A DNA stretch of 64,000 nucleotides from Profundibacterium mesophilum KAUST100406-0324. GTDB taxonomy: Bacteria > Pseudomonadota > Alphaproteobacteria > Rhodobacterales > Rhodobacteraceae. The stretch covers positions 62,001 to 126,000 of the forward strand of contig NZ_APKE01000010.1 of the NCBI RefSeq assembly GCF_009835145.1, read 5' to 3'. This document shows, piece by piece, positions 15,360 through 25,413 of the stretch. Each line of letters begins with the position of its first letter. Within the stretch, counting starts at the first letter, position 1. The translations under genes and the position numbers were made by a program. The notes beneath the pieces are model-generated. The model worked only from the letters and a program-made list of their open reading frames with translations. It ran no database searches and was not told where the DNA came from.

Positions 15360-17453
15360 ATGAGTGAACCCGTCACCTATCGCCTCGAGGGCCGGATCGC
15401 CCTCGTCACCATCGACAACCAGCCGGTCAATGCCCTCTCGCATGCCGTGCGCGAAGGGCTCGACGGCGCGATCACGCGGTTCGCGGGCGACGACGCGGCC
15501 GAAGCCCTCCTGCTTACCGGGGCAGGGCGCGTGTTCCTGGGCGGCGCCGACATCACCGAGTTCGGAAAGCCGCCCCGCGCGCCGTCCCTGCCCGATGTCA
15601 TCACCGCGATCGAGGGTCTGGAGAAGCCCGTCATCGCCGCGATCCACGGCGTGGCGCTCGGCGGCGGCCTCGAGGTCGCGCTCGGGGCGCATTACCGCCT
15701 GGCCATGCCGGGCACGTCGCTCGGCCTTCCTGAGGTCAAGCTCGGCATCCTGCCGGGCGCCGGCGGCACCCAGCGCGCGCCCCGCCTCGTGGGCGTCGCG
15801 GCGGCGCTCGACATGATCACGAGCGGCACCCCGATCGGCCCGGAAAAGGCGCTCGAGATCGGTCTCATCGACCGTATCGGGAGCGGGGACGACCCGGCCG
15901 CGGCCGGCCTCGCCTATGCCGAGGAGCTTCTCGCCGCCGGCGCGCAGGCCCGTCCGGTGGGCGCGCTGCCGATGCCACAGGACGCACCGGAGCTCTTCGA
16001 GGCGCGCCGTGCCGCGCTCGAGAAGAGCGCACGCGGCGAGATCGCCCCGCTCACCGCCCTCGATGCGGTGCGCGCCGCGACCAGGCTCCCGATCGGCGAG
16101 GGGCTCGAGGAGGAGCGGCGCCTCTTCCAGCAGTTGCTCGACAGTCCCCAGCGCGCGGGCATGATCCATGCCTTCTTCAACGATCGCAAGGTCGCCAAGC
16201 TGCCCGAGATCGCCGGGGTCGCGCCGCGCGATTTCGCGTCCGTCGGGGTGATCGGCGGCGGCACGATGGGGGCAGGCATCGCCACGGCGGCACTCCTGGC
16301 GGGGCTGCGCGTCTCGCTGGTCGAGCGGGACGCGGACGCGGCCGAGCGCGCCCGCGCCACCATCGAGAAAAACCTCGCCGCTGCGGTAAAGCGCGGCAAG
16401 CTCGGCCAAGAGCGGCGCGACGCCATCCTGTCCGGCGCGCTCGATTGCGTCACCGGCTACGAGGTGCTCGGCGGGGCCGATGTCATCATCGAGGCCGTGT
16501 TCGAGAGCATGGATGTAAAGAAGGAGGTCTTCGCGCAGATCGACCGCGTGGCACGGCCCGGCACGGTGCTCGCCACCAACACCTCCTATCTCGACATCAA
16601 CGAGATCGCGCGTGCCACGAGCCGCCCGCAGGACGTGATCGGGCTGCATTTCTTCTCGCCCGCCCATGTGATGAAGCTGCTCGAGATCGTCGTGGCCGGA
16701 AAGACCGCCCCCGAGGTCACCGCGACCGCCTTCGCGCTCGGCAAGGCGCTCGGCAAGACCTGCGTGCGCGCCGGGGTCTGCGACGGGTTCATCGGCAACC
16801 GCATCCTGTCGCATTACCGCGCGGCCGCCGATCACATGGTTCTCGACGGGGCCAGCCCCTACCAGATCGACGCGGCGCTTCGGGATTTCGGCTTCCCGAT
16901 GGGTCCCTACCAGGTGGCCGACCTCGCCGGGCTCGACATCGGTTACATGACGCGCCAGCGCAAGGCCGACCAGCGCCACGAGCGCGACCGCTATCCCGGC
17001 TGGGCCGACACGCTCTACGAGATGGGGCGTCTTGGGCAAAAGAGCGGCCGCGGCTACTACATCTACGACGAGCAGAGCCCGCGTGGCCGTCTCGACCCGG
17101 AGGTCGAGGAGATCATCGCGGCCGAGCGCGAGGCGCAAGGCATCCGCCCGCGCGATTTCACCGACGAGGAAATCGTCGAGCGTTACATGGCGGCGATGGT
17201 CAACGAGGGCGCGCGGGTGGTCGATGAGGGCATCGCGCAGCGCCCGCTCGATGTCGATGTGACGCTGCTCTATGGCTACGGCTTCCCACGTCACCGCGGC
17301 GGCCCGATGCATTACGCCGATACCGCCGGGCTCGGTGTGATCCGCGATCGCATCCAGCGCTATGCCGGCGGGGACGATCATTTCTGGCAGGTCGCGCCGC
17401 TGCTCGCGCGCCTTGCCGACGACCAATCCACATTCGCAAGCCTGAACGGCTGA
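15360..17453 (+). CDS. Bifunctional enoyl-CoA hydratase/3-hydroxyacyl-CoA dehydrogenase (FadB/PimF-like)
   Basis: A 697-residue fusion. The N-terminal crotonase part has the oxyanion-hole motif [12 protein letters not shown] and [19 protein letters not shown] plus [17 protein letters not shown] with the catalytic Glu region. From about residue 295 comes the NAD-binding 3-hydroxyacyl-CoA dehydrogenase part ([20 protein letters not shown]), with [17 protein letters not shown] and GFIGNRIL. It hydrates 2-enoyl-CoA and oxidises the 3-hydroxyacyl-CoA. Order and neighbours match PimF of the pimelate pathway of Rhodopseudomonas palustris, though chain specificity is an inference. AAAGGA lies nine bases upstream of ATG. 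Confidence 0.93.
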   Translation: MSEPVTYRLEGRIALVTIDNQPVNALSHAVREGLDGAITRFAGDDAAEALLLTGAGRVFLGGADITEFGKPPRAPSLPDVITAIEGLEKPVIAAIHGVALGGGLEVALGAHYRLAMPGTSLGLPEVKLGILPGAGGTQRAPRLVGVAAALDMITSGTPIGPEKALEIGLIDRIGSGDDPAAAGLAYAEELLAAGAQARPVGALPMPQDAPELFEARRAALEKSARGEIAPLTALDAVRAATRLPIGEGLEEERRLFQQLLDSPQRAGMIHAFFNDRKVAKLPEIAGVAPRDFASVGVIGGGTMGAGIATAALLAGLRVSLVERDADAAERARATIEKNLAAAVKRGKLGQERRDAILSGALDCVTGYEVLGGADVIIEAVFESMDVKKEVFAQIDRVARPGTVLATNTSYLDINEIARATSRPQDVIGLHFFSPAHVMKLLEIVVAGKTAPEVTATAFALGKALGKTCVRAGVCDGFIGNRILSHYRAAADHMVLDGASPYQIDAALRDFGFPMGPYQVADLAGLDIGYMTRQRKADQRHERDRYPGWADTLYEMGRLGQKSGRGYYIYDEQSPRGRLDPEVEEIIAAEREAQGIRPRDFTDEEIVERYMAAMVNEGARVVDEGIAQRPLDVDVTLLYGYGFPRHRGGPMHYADTAGLGVIRDRIQRYAGGDDHFWQVAPLLARLADDQSTFASLNG

Positions 17454-17467
17454 GAAGGAGTTCCGAC

Positions 17468-18643
17468 ATGAGCGATGCCGTCATCGTATCCACCGCCCGC
17501 ACCCCGATCGGCAAGGCCGCGCGCGGGGCTTTCAACATCACCCACGGGGCCGACATGGCCGGCCATGCCATCCAGCACGCGGTCGAGCGCGCCGGGATCG
17601 ATCCCGCCCTGATCGAGGACGCGATCTTCGGCTGCGGCTATCCCGAATACGTCACCGGCGGCAACATCGCGCGCCAGGCGGTGATCCGCGCGGGCCTGCC
17701 CGTCTCGATCGCCGGCACGACCGTGAACCGTTTCTGCGCCTCGGGTCTTCAGGCCATCGCGATGGGCGGGCACATGATCGCCCAGGAGGGCGCCAAGGCG
17801 ATCCTCGTGGGCGGGGTGGAAAGCATCTCGATGGTCCAGCCCCCGGTGCGCCATTCGCGCAATGCCTGGATCGAGGAGCACAAGCCCGAGCTCTACCACG
17901 CGATGATCGAGACCGCCGACACTGTGGCCAAGCGCTACGGCATCTCCCGCGAGGCGCAGGACGCGTTGGCGCTGGCCAGCCAGCAACGCACCGCGGAGGC
18001 GCAGAAGGCCGGGCGCTATGATGCCGAGATCGCCCCGATGGAGGTAACGAGGGCCGTCAAGGACAAGGAGACCGGGGAGGTCTCCCACGTCACCGAGACG
18101 ATCTCGATGGACGAATGCAACCGCCCCTCCACCGATATCGAGGGGCTGCGGAAGCTCCAGCCGGTGCGCGGCGAGGGCAATTTCGTCACCGCCGGCAATG
18201 CGAGCCAGCTCTCGGACGGGGCGGCGGCCCTGGTCATGATGGACCGAAAGGAAGCCGAAAGGCTCGGCCTCGACATCCTCGGCGCCTTCCGCGGCTTCGC
18301 GGTCGCCGGCTGCGAGCCCGACGAGATGGGGATCGGACCGGTCTTCGCGGTGCCGCGCCTGCTGGAGCGCCAGGGTCTCACGGTGGAGGATATCGACCTG
18401 TGGGAGCTGAACGAGGCCTTCGCGAGCCAGGCGCTCTATTGCCGCGACAAGCTCGGCATCGACGACGACAAGCTCAACGTCTCCGGCGGCTCGATCTCCA
18501 TCGGCCACCCGTTCGGGATGACCGGTGCGCGGATGACCGGGCATCTGCTGATCGAGGGGCGGCGGCGCGGGGCGAAGCTCGGCGTCGTGACCATGTGCAT
18601 CGGTGGCGGGCAGGGTGCTGCCGGCCTGTTCGAAATCTACTGA
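17468..18643 (+). CDS. Acetyl-CoA C-acyltransferase (thiolase)
   Basis: A 391-residue thiolase of standard length. Motifs include the acyl-accepting cysteine in [14 protein letters not shown] (about residue 88), the NEAFASQ region, [17 protein letters not shown] with the catalytic His, and the C-terminal [16 protein letters not shown] carrying the second catalytic Cys. It cleaves 3-oxoacyl-CoA with CoA to release acetyl-CoA. It follows the FadB-like gene by 14 bases with AAGGAG before the start, and corresponds to PimB in the R. palustris pim arrangement. Confidence 0.95.
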   Translation: MSDAVIVSTARTPIGKAARGAFNITHGADMAGHAIQHAVERAGIDPALIEDAIFGCGYPEYVTGGNIARQAVIRAGLPVSIAGTTVNRFCASGLQAIAMGGHMIAQEGAKAILVGGVESISMVQPPVRHSRNAWIEEHKPELYHAMIETADTVAKRYGISREAQDALALASQQRTAEAQKAGRYDAEIAPMEVTRAVKDKETGEVSHVTETISMDECNRPSTDIEGLRKLQPVRGEGNFVTAGNASQLSDGAAALVMMDRKEAERLGLDILGAFRGFAVAGCEPDEMGIGPVFAVPRLLERQGLTVEDIDLWELNEAFASQALYCRDKLGIDDDKLNVSGGSISIGHPFGMTGARMTGHLLIEGRRRGAKLGVVTMCIGGGQGAAGLFEIY

Positions 18644-18654
18644 AGGGACGCGCC

Positions 18655-19851
18655 ATGAATCTCGATTTCACCCCGGAGCAGGAGGCCTTTCGCGCCGAAC
18701 TGCGCGCGTTCCTCGAGCAGAACCTGCCGGAGCGCCTGTCCGACAAGGTCCGCTCCGGCCAGCGCCTCGCCAAGGAGGATTACGAGGAATGGCATGCCAT
18801 TCTCAACGGGCGCGGCTGGCTCGCCGGCAACTGGCCCAAGGGCCATGGCGGCGCCGGCTGGGACGCGGTCGAGCGGCACATCTTCGAGGAGGAGACGACC
18901 GCCGCGGGCGCGCCGCGCATCGTGCCTTTCGGCCTCGCCATGCTGGGCCCGGTGCTGCAGAAATTTGGCAGCAAGGAGCAGCAGGAGCACTGGCTCCCGC
19001 GGATCCTCGACGGCACCGACTGGTGGTGCCAGGGCTATAGCGAGCCGGGGGCAGGATCGGATCTCGCTTCCGTCAAGACCACCGCGGTGCGCGAGGGCGA
19101 CCATTACATCGTCAACGGCCAGAAGACCTGGACCACGCTCGGCCAGTATGCCGACATGATCTTCTGTCTCGTGCGCACCTCCAAGGAAGGCAAGCCGCAG
19201 GAGGGGATCAGCTTCCTGCTGATCGACATGACCTCCCCCGGCATCGAGGTCCGTCCGATCGTGCTTCTCGACGGCGAGCCCGAGGTGAACGAGGTCTTCT
19301 TCGACAACGTCAAGGTGCCGGTGGAAAACCTGGTGGGCGAGGAGAACAAGGGCTGGACCTATGCCAAGTATCTCCTGACCCACGAGCGCACCAACATCGC
19401 CGGGGTGGGCTTTGCCAATGCGGGGCTTGAGAACCTCAAGCGGATCGCGCGTCTCGAGCAGAGCCGCGGGCGACCCTTGATCGAGGATCCGCTCTTCGCG
19501 GCACGCATCGCCGAGGTCGAGATCGCTCTGATGGCCATGGCCACGACCAACCTGCGCGTGGTCTCCGCCGCCGCGGCGGGGCAGGCGCCCGGCGCCGAGA
19601 GCTCGATGCTCAAGGTCAAGGGCACGGTCATCCGCCAGGAGATAAACGCCCTGACGCGCGAGGCCGTCGGCCCCTATGCCATGCCCTTCGCGCATGAGAC
19701 GCTCGAGGCCGGCAGCAATGCCGAGCCGGTGGGCCCCGATTACGCGCTTCCCGCCACGGCGCAGTATTTCAACAATCGCAAGCTGTCGATCTATGGCGGC
19801 TCGAACGAGGTGCAGCGCACCATCATCGCCAAGACAATCCTGGAGCTTTGA
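18655..19851 (+). CDS. Acyl-CoA dehydrogenase, large subunit (PimC-like)
   Basis: A 398-residue flavoprotein starting MNLDFTPEQEAFRAELRAFL. It has the FAD/substrate motifs WCQGYSEPGAGSDLASVKT and GQKTWTTLGQYADM and the C-terminal SIYGGSNEVQRTIIAKTIL. The usual catalytic Glu of the YEGT motif is replaced by Gly here (about residue 381), as in several heterodimeric dehydrogenases. The adjacent gene encodes a second, smaller member, so an alpha-beta dehydrogenase like pimeloyl-CoA dehydrogenase PimCD is likely. It would introduce the 2,3 double bond. GAAGGGA precedes the ATG. Confidence 0.9.
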   Translation: MNLDFTPEQEAFRAELRAFLEQNLPERLSDKVRSGQRLAKEDYEEWHAILNGRGWLAGNWPKGHGGAGWDAVERHIFEEETTAAGAPRIVPFGLAMLGPVLQKFGSKEQQEHWLPRILDGTDWWCQGYSEPGAGSDLASVKTTAVREGDHYIVNGQKTWTTLGQYADMIFCLVRTSKEGKPQEGISFLLIDMTSPGIEVRPIVLLDGEPEVNEVFFDNVKVPVENLVGEENKGWTYAKYLLTHERTNIAGVGFANAGLENLKRIARLEQSRGRPLIEDPLFAARIAEVEIALMAMATTNLRVVSAAAAGQAPGAESSMLKVKGTVIRQEINALTREAVGPYAMPFAHETLEAGSNAEPVGPDYALPATAQYFNNRKLSIYGGSNEVQRTIIAKTILEL

Positions 19852-19854
19852 GCC

Positions 19855-20985
19855 ATGAACTTCGATCTGACTGAAGAGCGCCAGATGCTCCAGGACGGGC
19901 TGCGGCGCTATCTCGTGCAGGCCGCCAATCCGCAAAGCCGTGCGGCCGCCGTCGAGGCCGAGGCCGCCGTCGATCCCGAGCTCTGGGGCGGCCTGGCGGA
20001 GATGGGCGTGATCGGCGCCCTCTTCACCGAGGAGCAGGGGGGCTTTGGCGGCGCCGGCTTCGATCTCGCCGTGGTCTTCGAGGAGTTGGGCCGCGCGGGC
20101 GCGGTCACGCCGCTGCTCGAAGTGGTGCTGGCGGGGGGGCTTCTGGCGCAGGCGGGGGACGCGCATGCCGACCTGCTCGGGGAGGTGATCGCCGGCACCC
20201 GCGCGCTGGCCTATGCCCATGGCGAGCCTGCGAGCCGCTATGACCTGTCGCGGGTCGAAACGACGGCGCGGCGCGAGGGCGACGATTACGTCATCGACGG
20301 GCGCAAGGCGGTCGTGGTGGGCGGCGCGCAGGCCGATATGCTCGTGCTGAGCGCCCGCACCTCCGGGGAGCGCGATGATGCGGGTGGGATCAGCCTCTTT
20401 GCCGTTCCTGCCGACAGCGCCGGCCTGCAATGGCGCGACTATCCCCTCGCGGATGGGGGGCGCGCGGCCGAGCTCGTGATCGACGGGCTGCGCGCGGGGA
20501 GCGGATCGCTGCTCGGCGCCGAAGGCGGCGCGCATGACGCGATCGAATATGCCCAGGCCCGCGGAACCGCCGCCCTCTGCGCCGAGGCGCTGGGCCTCAT
20601 GGAGGCCGCGCGCGCGCTGACCGCCGATTACCTGCGCACCCGCAAGCAGTTCGGCCAGCCGATCGGCAAGTTCCAGGCGCTTCAGCACCGCATGGCCGAC
20701 ATGCTCATCGAGATCGAGCAGGCCCGTTCGGCTGTCATCAACCTGTGCGGGCGGCTGCAACTCTCCCGCCGCGAGCGCGAGATCAATGTCAGCGCGACCA
20801 AGCAGCTTGTGGGCCGCGTCGCGCGCCATGTCACCGAAGAAGCGATCCAGATGCATGGCGGCATCGGCATGACCGAGGAATACGAGCTTGCCCACCTGGC
20901 GCGCCGCCTGACGATGACCGATCACCGCCTTGGCGACAGCACCTACCACCTGGGCCGCTTCGTGGCGCTGGGCGCGGTGGCCTGA
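19855..20985 (+). CDS. Acyl-CoA dehydrogenase, small subunit (PimD-like)
   Basis: A 376-residue member of the acyl-CoA dehydrogenase family beginning MNFDLTEERQMLQDGLRRYL. It has the C-terminal helical domain with RKQFGQPIGKFQALQHRMADM and MHGGIGMTEEYELAHL. The middle beta domain is divergent and the TEPxAGSD-type motif is replaced by EPASRYDLSRVET, so it probably binds flavin or substrate poorly on its own. It is three bases downstream of the larger homologue, which supports a heteromeric enzyme. Function as PimD partner is inferred from order and motifs. Confidence 0.88.
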   Translation: MNFDLTEERQMLQDGLRRYLVQAANPQSRAAAVEAEAAVDPELWGGLAEMGVIGALFTEEQGGFGGAGFDLAVVFEELGRAGAVTPLLEVVLAGGLLAQAGDAHADLLGEVIAGTRALAYAHGEPASRYDLSRVETTARREGDDYVIDGRKAVVVGGAQADMLVLSARTSGERDDAGGISLFAVPADSAGLQWRDYPLADGGRAAELVIDGLRAGSGSLLGAEGGAHDAIEYAQARGTAALCAEALGLMEAARALTADYLRTRKQFGQPIGKFQALQHRMADMLIEIEQARSAVINLCGRLQLSRREREINVSATKQLVGRVARHVTEEAIQMHGGIGMTEEYELAHLARRLTMTDHRLGDSTYHLGRFVALGAVA

Positions 20986-20986
20986 C

Positions 20987-21436
20987 ATGGCGGCGCAGGG
21001 CATTATCGAGGGCGAGACGGGGACACAGCGCCTGCTGGGCTATGTGCTCGATGTGGGCGGCGGCGACGGGATGGCGCGTTGCAGGCTGACGCTCACTGGC
21101 GACCATACCAACCGCCATGGCCGCCTGCATGGCGGGATCGCGGTCTCGATGCTCGACAACGCGATGGGCGCGGCGGGCTCGCTGAGCGTGGACGAGACCG
21201 GCATGGCGCCGTTCCTGACGATCTCCCTCACGACCAACTTCCTCGCCTCAGCGCAGATCGGTGATGCGCTGACCGCCACGGGCTGGATCACCGGGGGCGG
21301 TCGCTCGGTGAAGTTCATCGCCGGCGAGCTGGTGCACGAGAACGGCACGCTGATCGCCACGGCGAGCGGTGTCTTCAAGCCGGTGCCGCCAGGCCGGGTC
21401 ACTCCGGCGCCCGGTGATGCGGAGGGGCGGTCATGA
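20987..21436 (+). CDS. PaaI-type hotdog-fold acyl-CoA thioesterase
   Basis: A 149-residue hotdog protein with the family signature HGRLHGGIAVSMLDNAMGAAGS (given here over two parts: HGRLHGGIAVSML, then DNAMGAAGS) and a following FLTISLTTNFLASAQIGD strand. PaaI-type thioesterases hydrolyse acyl-CoAs that clog a pathway. It starts one base after the dehydrogenase stop codon and overlaps the next gene by four bases (ATGA). It likely releases CoA from dead-end intermediates of this route. Confidence 0.87.
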   Translation: MAAQGIIEGETGTQRLLGYVLDVGGGDGMARCRLTLTGDHTNRHGRLHGGIAVSMLDNAMGAAGSLSVDETGMAPFLTISLTTNFLASAQIGDALTATGWITGGGRSVKFIAGELVHENGTLIATASGVFKPVPPGRVTPAPGDAEGRS

Positions 21437-22227
21437 GCTTCGTGCGCGTCGAGGACGAGGGCGACAGGCTTCTCGTGGTCAACACGAACGCGGCCCGGCG
21501 CGGGGCGCTGACGGCGGAATATCACGCGGCGCTCTGCGCGGCGCTCGAACGGGCGGCGGCCGATCCGCGGATCGCCTCCGTGATCTTGTGTGCGGAGGGC
21601 GGCTTCTTCTGCGCGGGCGGGGATCTCAATATCCTGGCGACGCGCGCGGAGCTTACCGAGACCGAACGCAGCGCGCATATCGAGGTGCTGCATCGCTCGG
21701 TGCGCGCGATCAGGGCCTGCCCGCGTCCGGTGATCGCCGCCGTCGAGGGCGGGGCCGCGGGGGCCGGCGTTTCCATTGCCTTTGCCTGCGATCTGCTGGT
21801 CGCCGCCGAGGATGCGCGCTTCACCCTGGCCTATGTCAAGGCGGGGCTGGTGCCCGATGGCGGGGTGCTGGCGGTGCTGGCGCGCAGCCTGCCGCCGATG
21901 CTCCTGTCGCGCATGGCGCTTACCGGGGCGCCGGTGGGCGCACAGCGGCTCGACGCGCTCGGCGCGCTGAGCCTGATGACCCCCGCGGGCGGCGCGCTGG
22001 CGGGCGCAAGGGAGCTGGCGGCCGAGATCGCCGCCGGACCGGGCAAGGCGCAAACCGCGATCAAGGCCCTGCTCGAGCAGGGCCGCACCGAGGGCGTCGA
22101 GGCGCAGCTCACGGCCGAGGCGCGTGCCATGGCCCATGCGCAAGGGCAGGCCGAGGCTGCGGAAGGCATCGCGGCATTTCTTGGCAGGAGACCTGCCGAT
22201 TTCGCCAAACTGAGAGGGGAGCCATGA
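21433..22227 (+). CDS. Enoyl-CoA hydratase/isomerase family protein
   Basis: A 264-residue crotonase. It shows the oxyanion-hole motifs GGFFCAGGDLNILA and EGGAAGAGVSIAFACDLLVA, and TLAYVKAGLVPDGG in the position of the second catalytic segment. An Asp lies in place of the more usual catalytic Glu pair, as in PaaG-like isomerases, so it may act as an isomerase, or as a hydrolase of ring or branched intermediates, rather than a plain hydratase. It overlaps the thioesterase gene and a 22-codon ORF by four bases on each side. Confidence 0.85.
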   Translation: MSFVRVEDEGDRLLVVNTNAARRGALTAEYHAALCAALERAAADPRIASVILCAEGGFFCAGGDLNILATRAELTETERSAHIEVLHRSVRAIRACPRPVIAAVEGGAAGAGVSIAFACDLLVAAEDARFTLAYVKAGLVPDGGVLAVLARSLPPMLLSRMALTGAPVGAQRLDALGALSLMTPAGGALAGARELAAEIAAGPGKAQTAIKALLEQGRTEGVEAQLTAEARAMAHAQGQAEAAEGIAAFLGRRPADFAKLRGEP

Positions 22228-22292
22228 CACAGGTTGAGACCCGATCCGCAGCCATCCGGCATGCGGGCGACATGGCGGAATGCGTCACATGA
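22224..22292 (+). CDS. 22-codon bridging ORF between hydratase and CoA-ligase genes
   Basis: The frame reads MTQVETRSAAIRHAGDMAEC then VT and a stop. Its ATG overlaps the stop of the upstream hydratase gene (ATGA) and its stop overlaps the ATG of the CoA-ligase gene (ATGA). Reinitiating ribosomes could thus be passed across a 61-base gap. GAGAGGGGAG lies just before its start. No homologue is recognised. It may be only a coupling device or a decayed gene. Confidence 0.4.
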   Translation: MTQVETRSAAIRHAGDMAECVT

Positions 22293-23812
22293 GCGGCGCA
22301 GAGGCGATCCATGAACTCATCGCCGGGCAGGCCGAGCGCCGCCCCGGCGCCCCGGCGATCATCACCGATGCGGGCGAGGAGCACGATTACGCGGGCTATG
22401 CCGCCGCCGTGCGGGAGGCGGCCGAACTGCTCGGCGGCCGCGGCCTCGGGCCGGGGGACCGCCTCTTGATCGTGGCCGAGAACGCCTTCGAGACGGCGGT
22501 GCTGATCTTCGCGGCCTCGGCGCTCGGCGCGGTGGCGGTGCCGGTGAACGCGCGCATGACGTCCGGCGAGCTTGCCCGTATCGAGGCGCATTGCGCACCC
22601 CGGCTCGTCGCCTATACCTGCGGCGCCTCGCAAGAAGCGCAGGCGCATGGTGACACCGCCGGCGCCGCGCGGCTGGAGACGGGCTTCGGCCCGCTCGCGC
22701 TCGCCGCTCCTCCTTCTGCGCAGGCACCGGCCGCCATGGTGCCGGGCGCGGATGTCGCGGTCCTGCTCTACACGACGGGAACGACCGGCGATCCCAAGGG
22801 GGTGATGCTGACGCATGGCAATCTGCTTTTCGCCGGAGCGGCTTCGGCGAGGCTGCGCGACCTCGTGCCGGGTGATGTGATCTACGGCGCGCTGCCGCTG
22901 ACCCATGTCTTCGGCCTGGCCTCGATGCTGATGGCCTCGGCCAGCAGCGGCGCCGCCGTGCAGCTCGAGGCGCGCTTCACGCCCGAGCGCCTGCTGGCCG
23001 CGCTGCGCGCCGGCGTCACCGTCTTCCCGGCGGTGCCGCAGATGCATGCCCTGCTGATGAAGCACACCGCCGAGCTTGGCATGGACCGCCTCGACGGGGC
23101 GGCCCTTCGCTATGTCTCCTCGGGCGCGGCGCCGCTCGATCCGGCATGGAAGCGCAAGGCGGAGGCGTTTTACGGGCTGCCCCTGCAAAACGGTTACGGC
23201 ATGACCGAGAGCACCGCCGGCACCTGCGGCACGCGCAACCCGATCGGCACGGCGGATACCAGCGTCGGCCGCCCCCTCGAGGGGATCGAGGTGCGCATCG
23301 ATGCGCCGGATGCGGAAGGGGTGGGCGAGATCGTGACCCGCGGACCGCATGTCATGAAGGGATACTACCTCAATTCCGCGGAGACGGCGCGGGTGCTTTC
23401 GGCGGATGGTTGGCTTCGCACCGGGGATCTGGGGCGTATCGACGCGGATGGCTGTCTGCATGTGGTCGGACGCTGCAAGGAGCTTATCATCCGCTCGGGC
23501 TTCAACGTCTACCCGCCGGAAGTCGAGGCGGCGATCAACGCCCATCCGGCGGTGGTGCAGTGCGCCGTGGTCGGACGGCGCGTCGAGGGCGGCAACGAAG
23601 AAGTGCTGGCCTTCGCGCAATGCACGGCGCCCGGAGCGGCCGACGAGGATATGCTCAAGGCCTTCGCCGCCGAGCACTTATCGAGCTACAAGCGCCCATC
23701 GCGCATCCTGGTGGTGGATCGATTGCCCGCCGCCGCGACGGGAAAGATACTGAAACACAGGCTGCTGGGCACTTTCGCCGCGCAGCTCGACGCCTCGCCA
23801 AAGGGAGATTGA
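22289..23812 (+). CDS. Acyl-CoA ligase (AMP-forming)
   Basis: A 507-residue member of the ANL adenylate-forming superfamily. Motifs in order: P-loop LYTTGTTGDPKGVMLTH (about residue 155), YGMTESTAG, GDLGRIDADGCLHVVGRCKE with the hinge, and the C-terminal catalytic Lys in AATGKILKHRL. It activates a carboxylic acid to its CoA thioester with ATP. It is the only ligase in the unit, so it probably primes the imported acid (PimA-like role, inferred). The ATG at 22289 is preferred because it overlaps the bridging ORF stop; another in-frame ATG lies at 22280. Confidence 0.9.
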   Translation: MSGAEAIHELIAGQAERRPGAPAIITDAGEEHDYAGYAAAVREAAELLGGRGLGPGDRLLIVAENAFETAVLIFAASALGAVAVPVNARMTSGELARIEAHCAPRLVAYTCGASQEAQAHGDTAGAARLETGFGPLALAAPPSAQAPAAMVPGADVAVLLYTTGTTGDPKGVMLTHGNLLFAGAASARLRDLVPGDVIYGALPLTHVFGLASMLMASASSGAAVQLEARFTPERLLAALRAGVTVFPAVPQMHALLMKHTAELGMDRLDGAALRYVSSGAAPLDPAWKRKAEAFYGLPLQNGYGMTESTAGTCGTRNPIGTADTSVGRPLEGIEVRIDAPDAEGVGEIVTRGPHVMKGYYLNSAETARVLSADGWLRTGDLGRIDADGCLHVVGRCKELIIRSGFNVYPPEVEAAINAHPAVVQCAVVGRRVEGGNEEVLAFAQCTAPGAADEDMLKAFAAEHLSSYKRPSRILVVDRLPAAATGKILKHRLLGTFAAQLDASPKGD

Positions 23813-23815
23813 ACC

Positions 23816-25011
<1,196 letters not shown>

Positions 25012-25027
<16 letters not shown>

Positions 25028-25263
25028 ACGTCTTCGGGAGGGGGCGGCGCCGCCGGCCCCTCGCGCAAGGCGCCCAGCAGGGCCCGCGCCCGCGTCTCGG
25101 CCCGCCGGATGCGCACCGCGGTCAGGAACGCTTCCTCCATCGTGGTGGAGGAGGCTCCGATGGCCTCGGCGACGCGCCCGATCACGCTGTCATCCTTGAG
25201 CTTGGTCGCGACGGCCAACGCTTCCTGCGCAAGCTCGTCGGCAAGGGTTTCGGTCAGCTGCAT
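25012..25263 (-). CDS. Small conserved hypothetical protein
   Basis: An 83-residue, mainly helical, acidic protein starting [20 protein letters not shown] and containing [20 protein letters not shown] and [18 protein letters not shown]. No signal peptide or membrane helix. It converges with gcdH, overlapping its 3' end by 16 bases. The ATG chosen follows AGGCAGAGCC; longer in-frame starts add a basic stretch with no conserved look. Function unknown. Confidence 0.65.
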
Positions 25264-25340
25264 GGCTCTGCCTTTCCTGTCTGAAACATGCGCGGCGGGG
25301 CGCACATCCCCTTGCCACAGGCCTAGAGCAGCACGGCGCA

Positions 25341-25386
25341 GCCGGCAAGCGGGCGGGCCGCGATCGGGGAATCGCTGCTTGCCGGC
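25341..25386 (-). terminator. Hairpin downstream of hrpB
   Basis: GCCGGCAAGC (25341-25350) and GCTTGCCGGC (25377-25386) form a perfect 10-bp stem with a 26-base loop just after the hrpB stop. No U-tract follows, so it may be a weak terminator or 3' stabiliser. Confidence 0.4.
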
Positions 25387-25413
25387 AGGTGCAGGGCCAG
25401 ACGATACCTTCCG

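Noticed and set aside
15273-17426. A 717-codon minus-strand frame opposite the FadB-like gene
   Set aside because: Antisense shadow; the plus strand shows intact crotonase and dehydrogenase motifs.
18637-21003. A 788-codon minus-strand frame opposite the acyl-CoA dehydrogenase pair
   Set aside because: Antisense shadow in codon-biased DNA; no recognisable domain and it crosses two well-supported genes.
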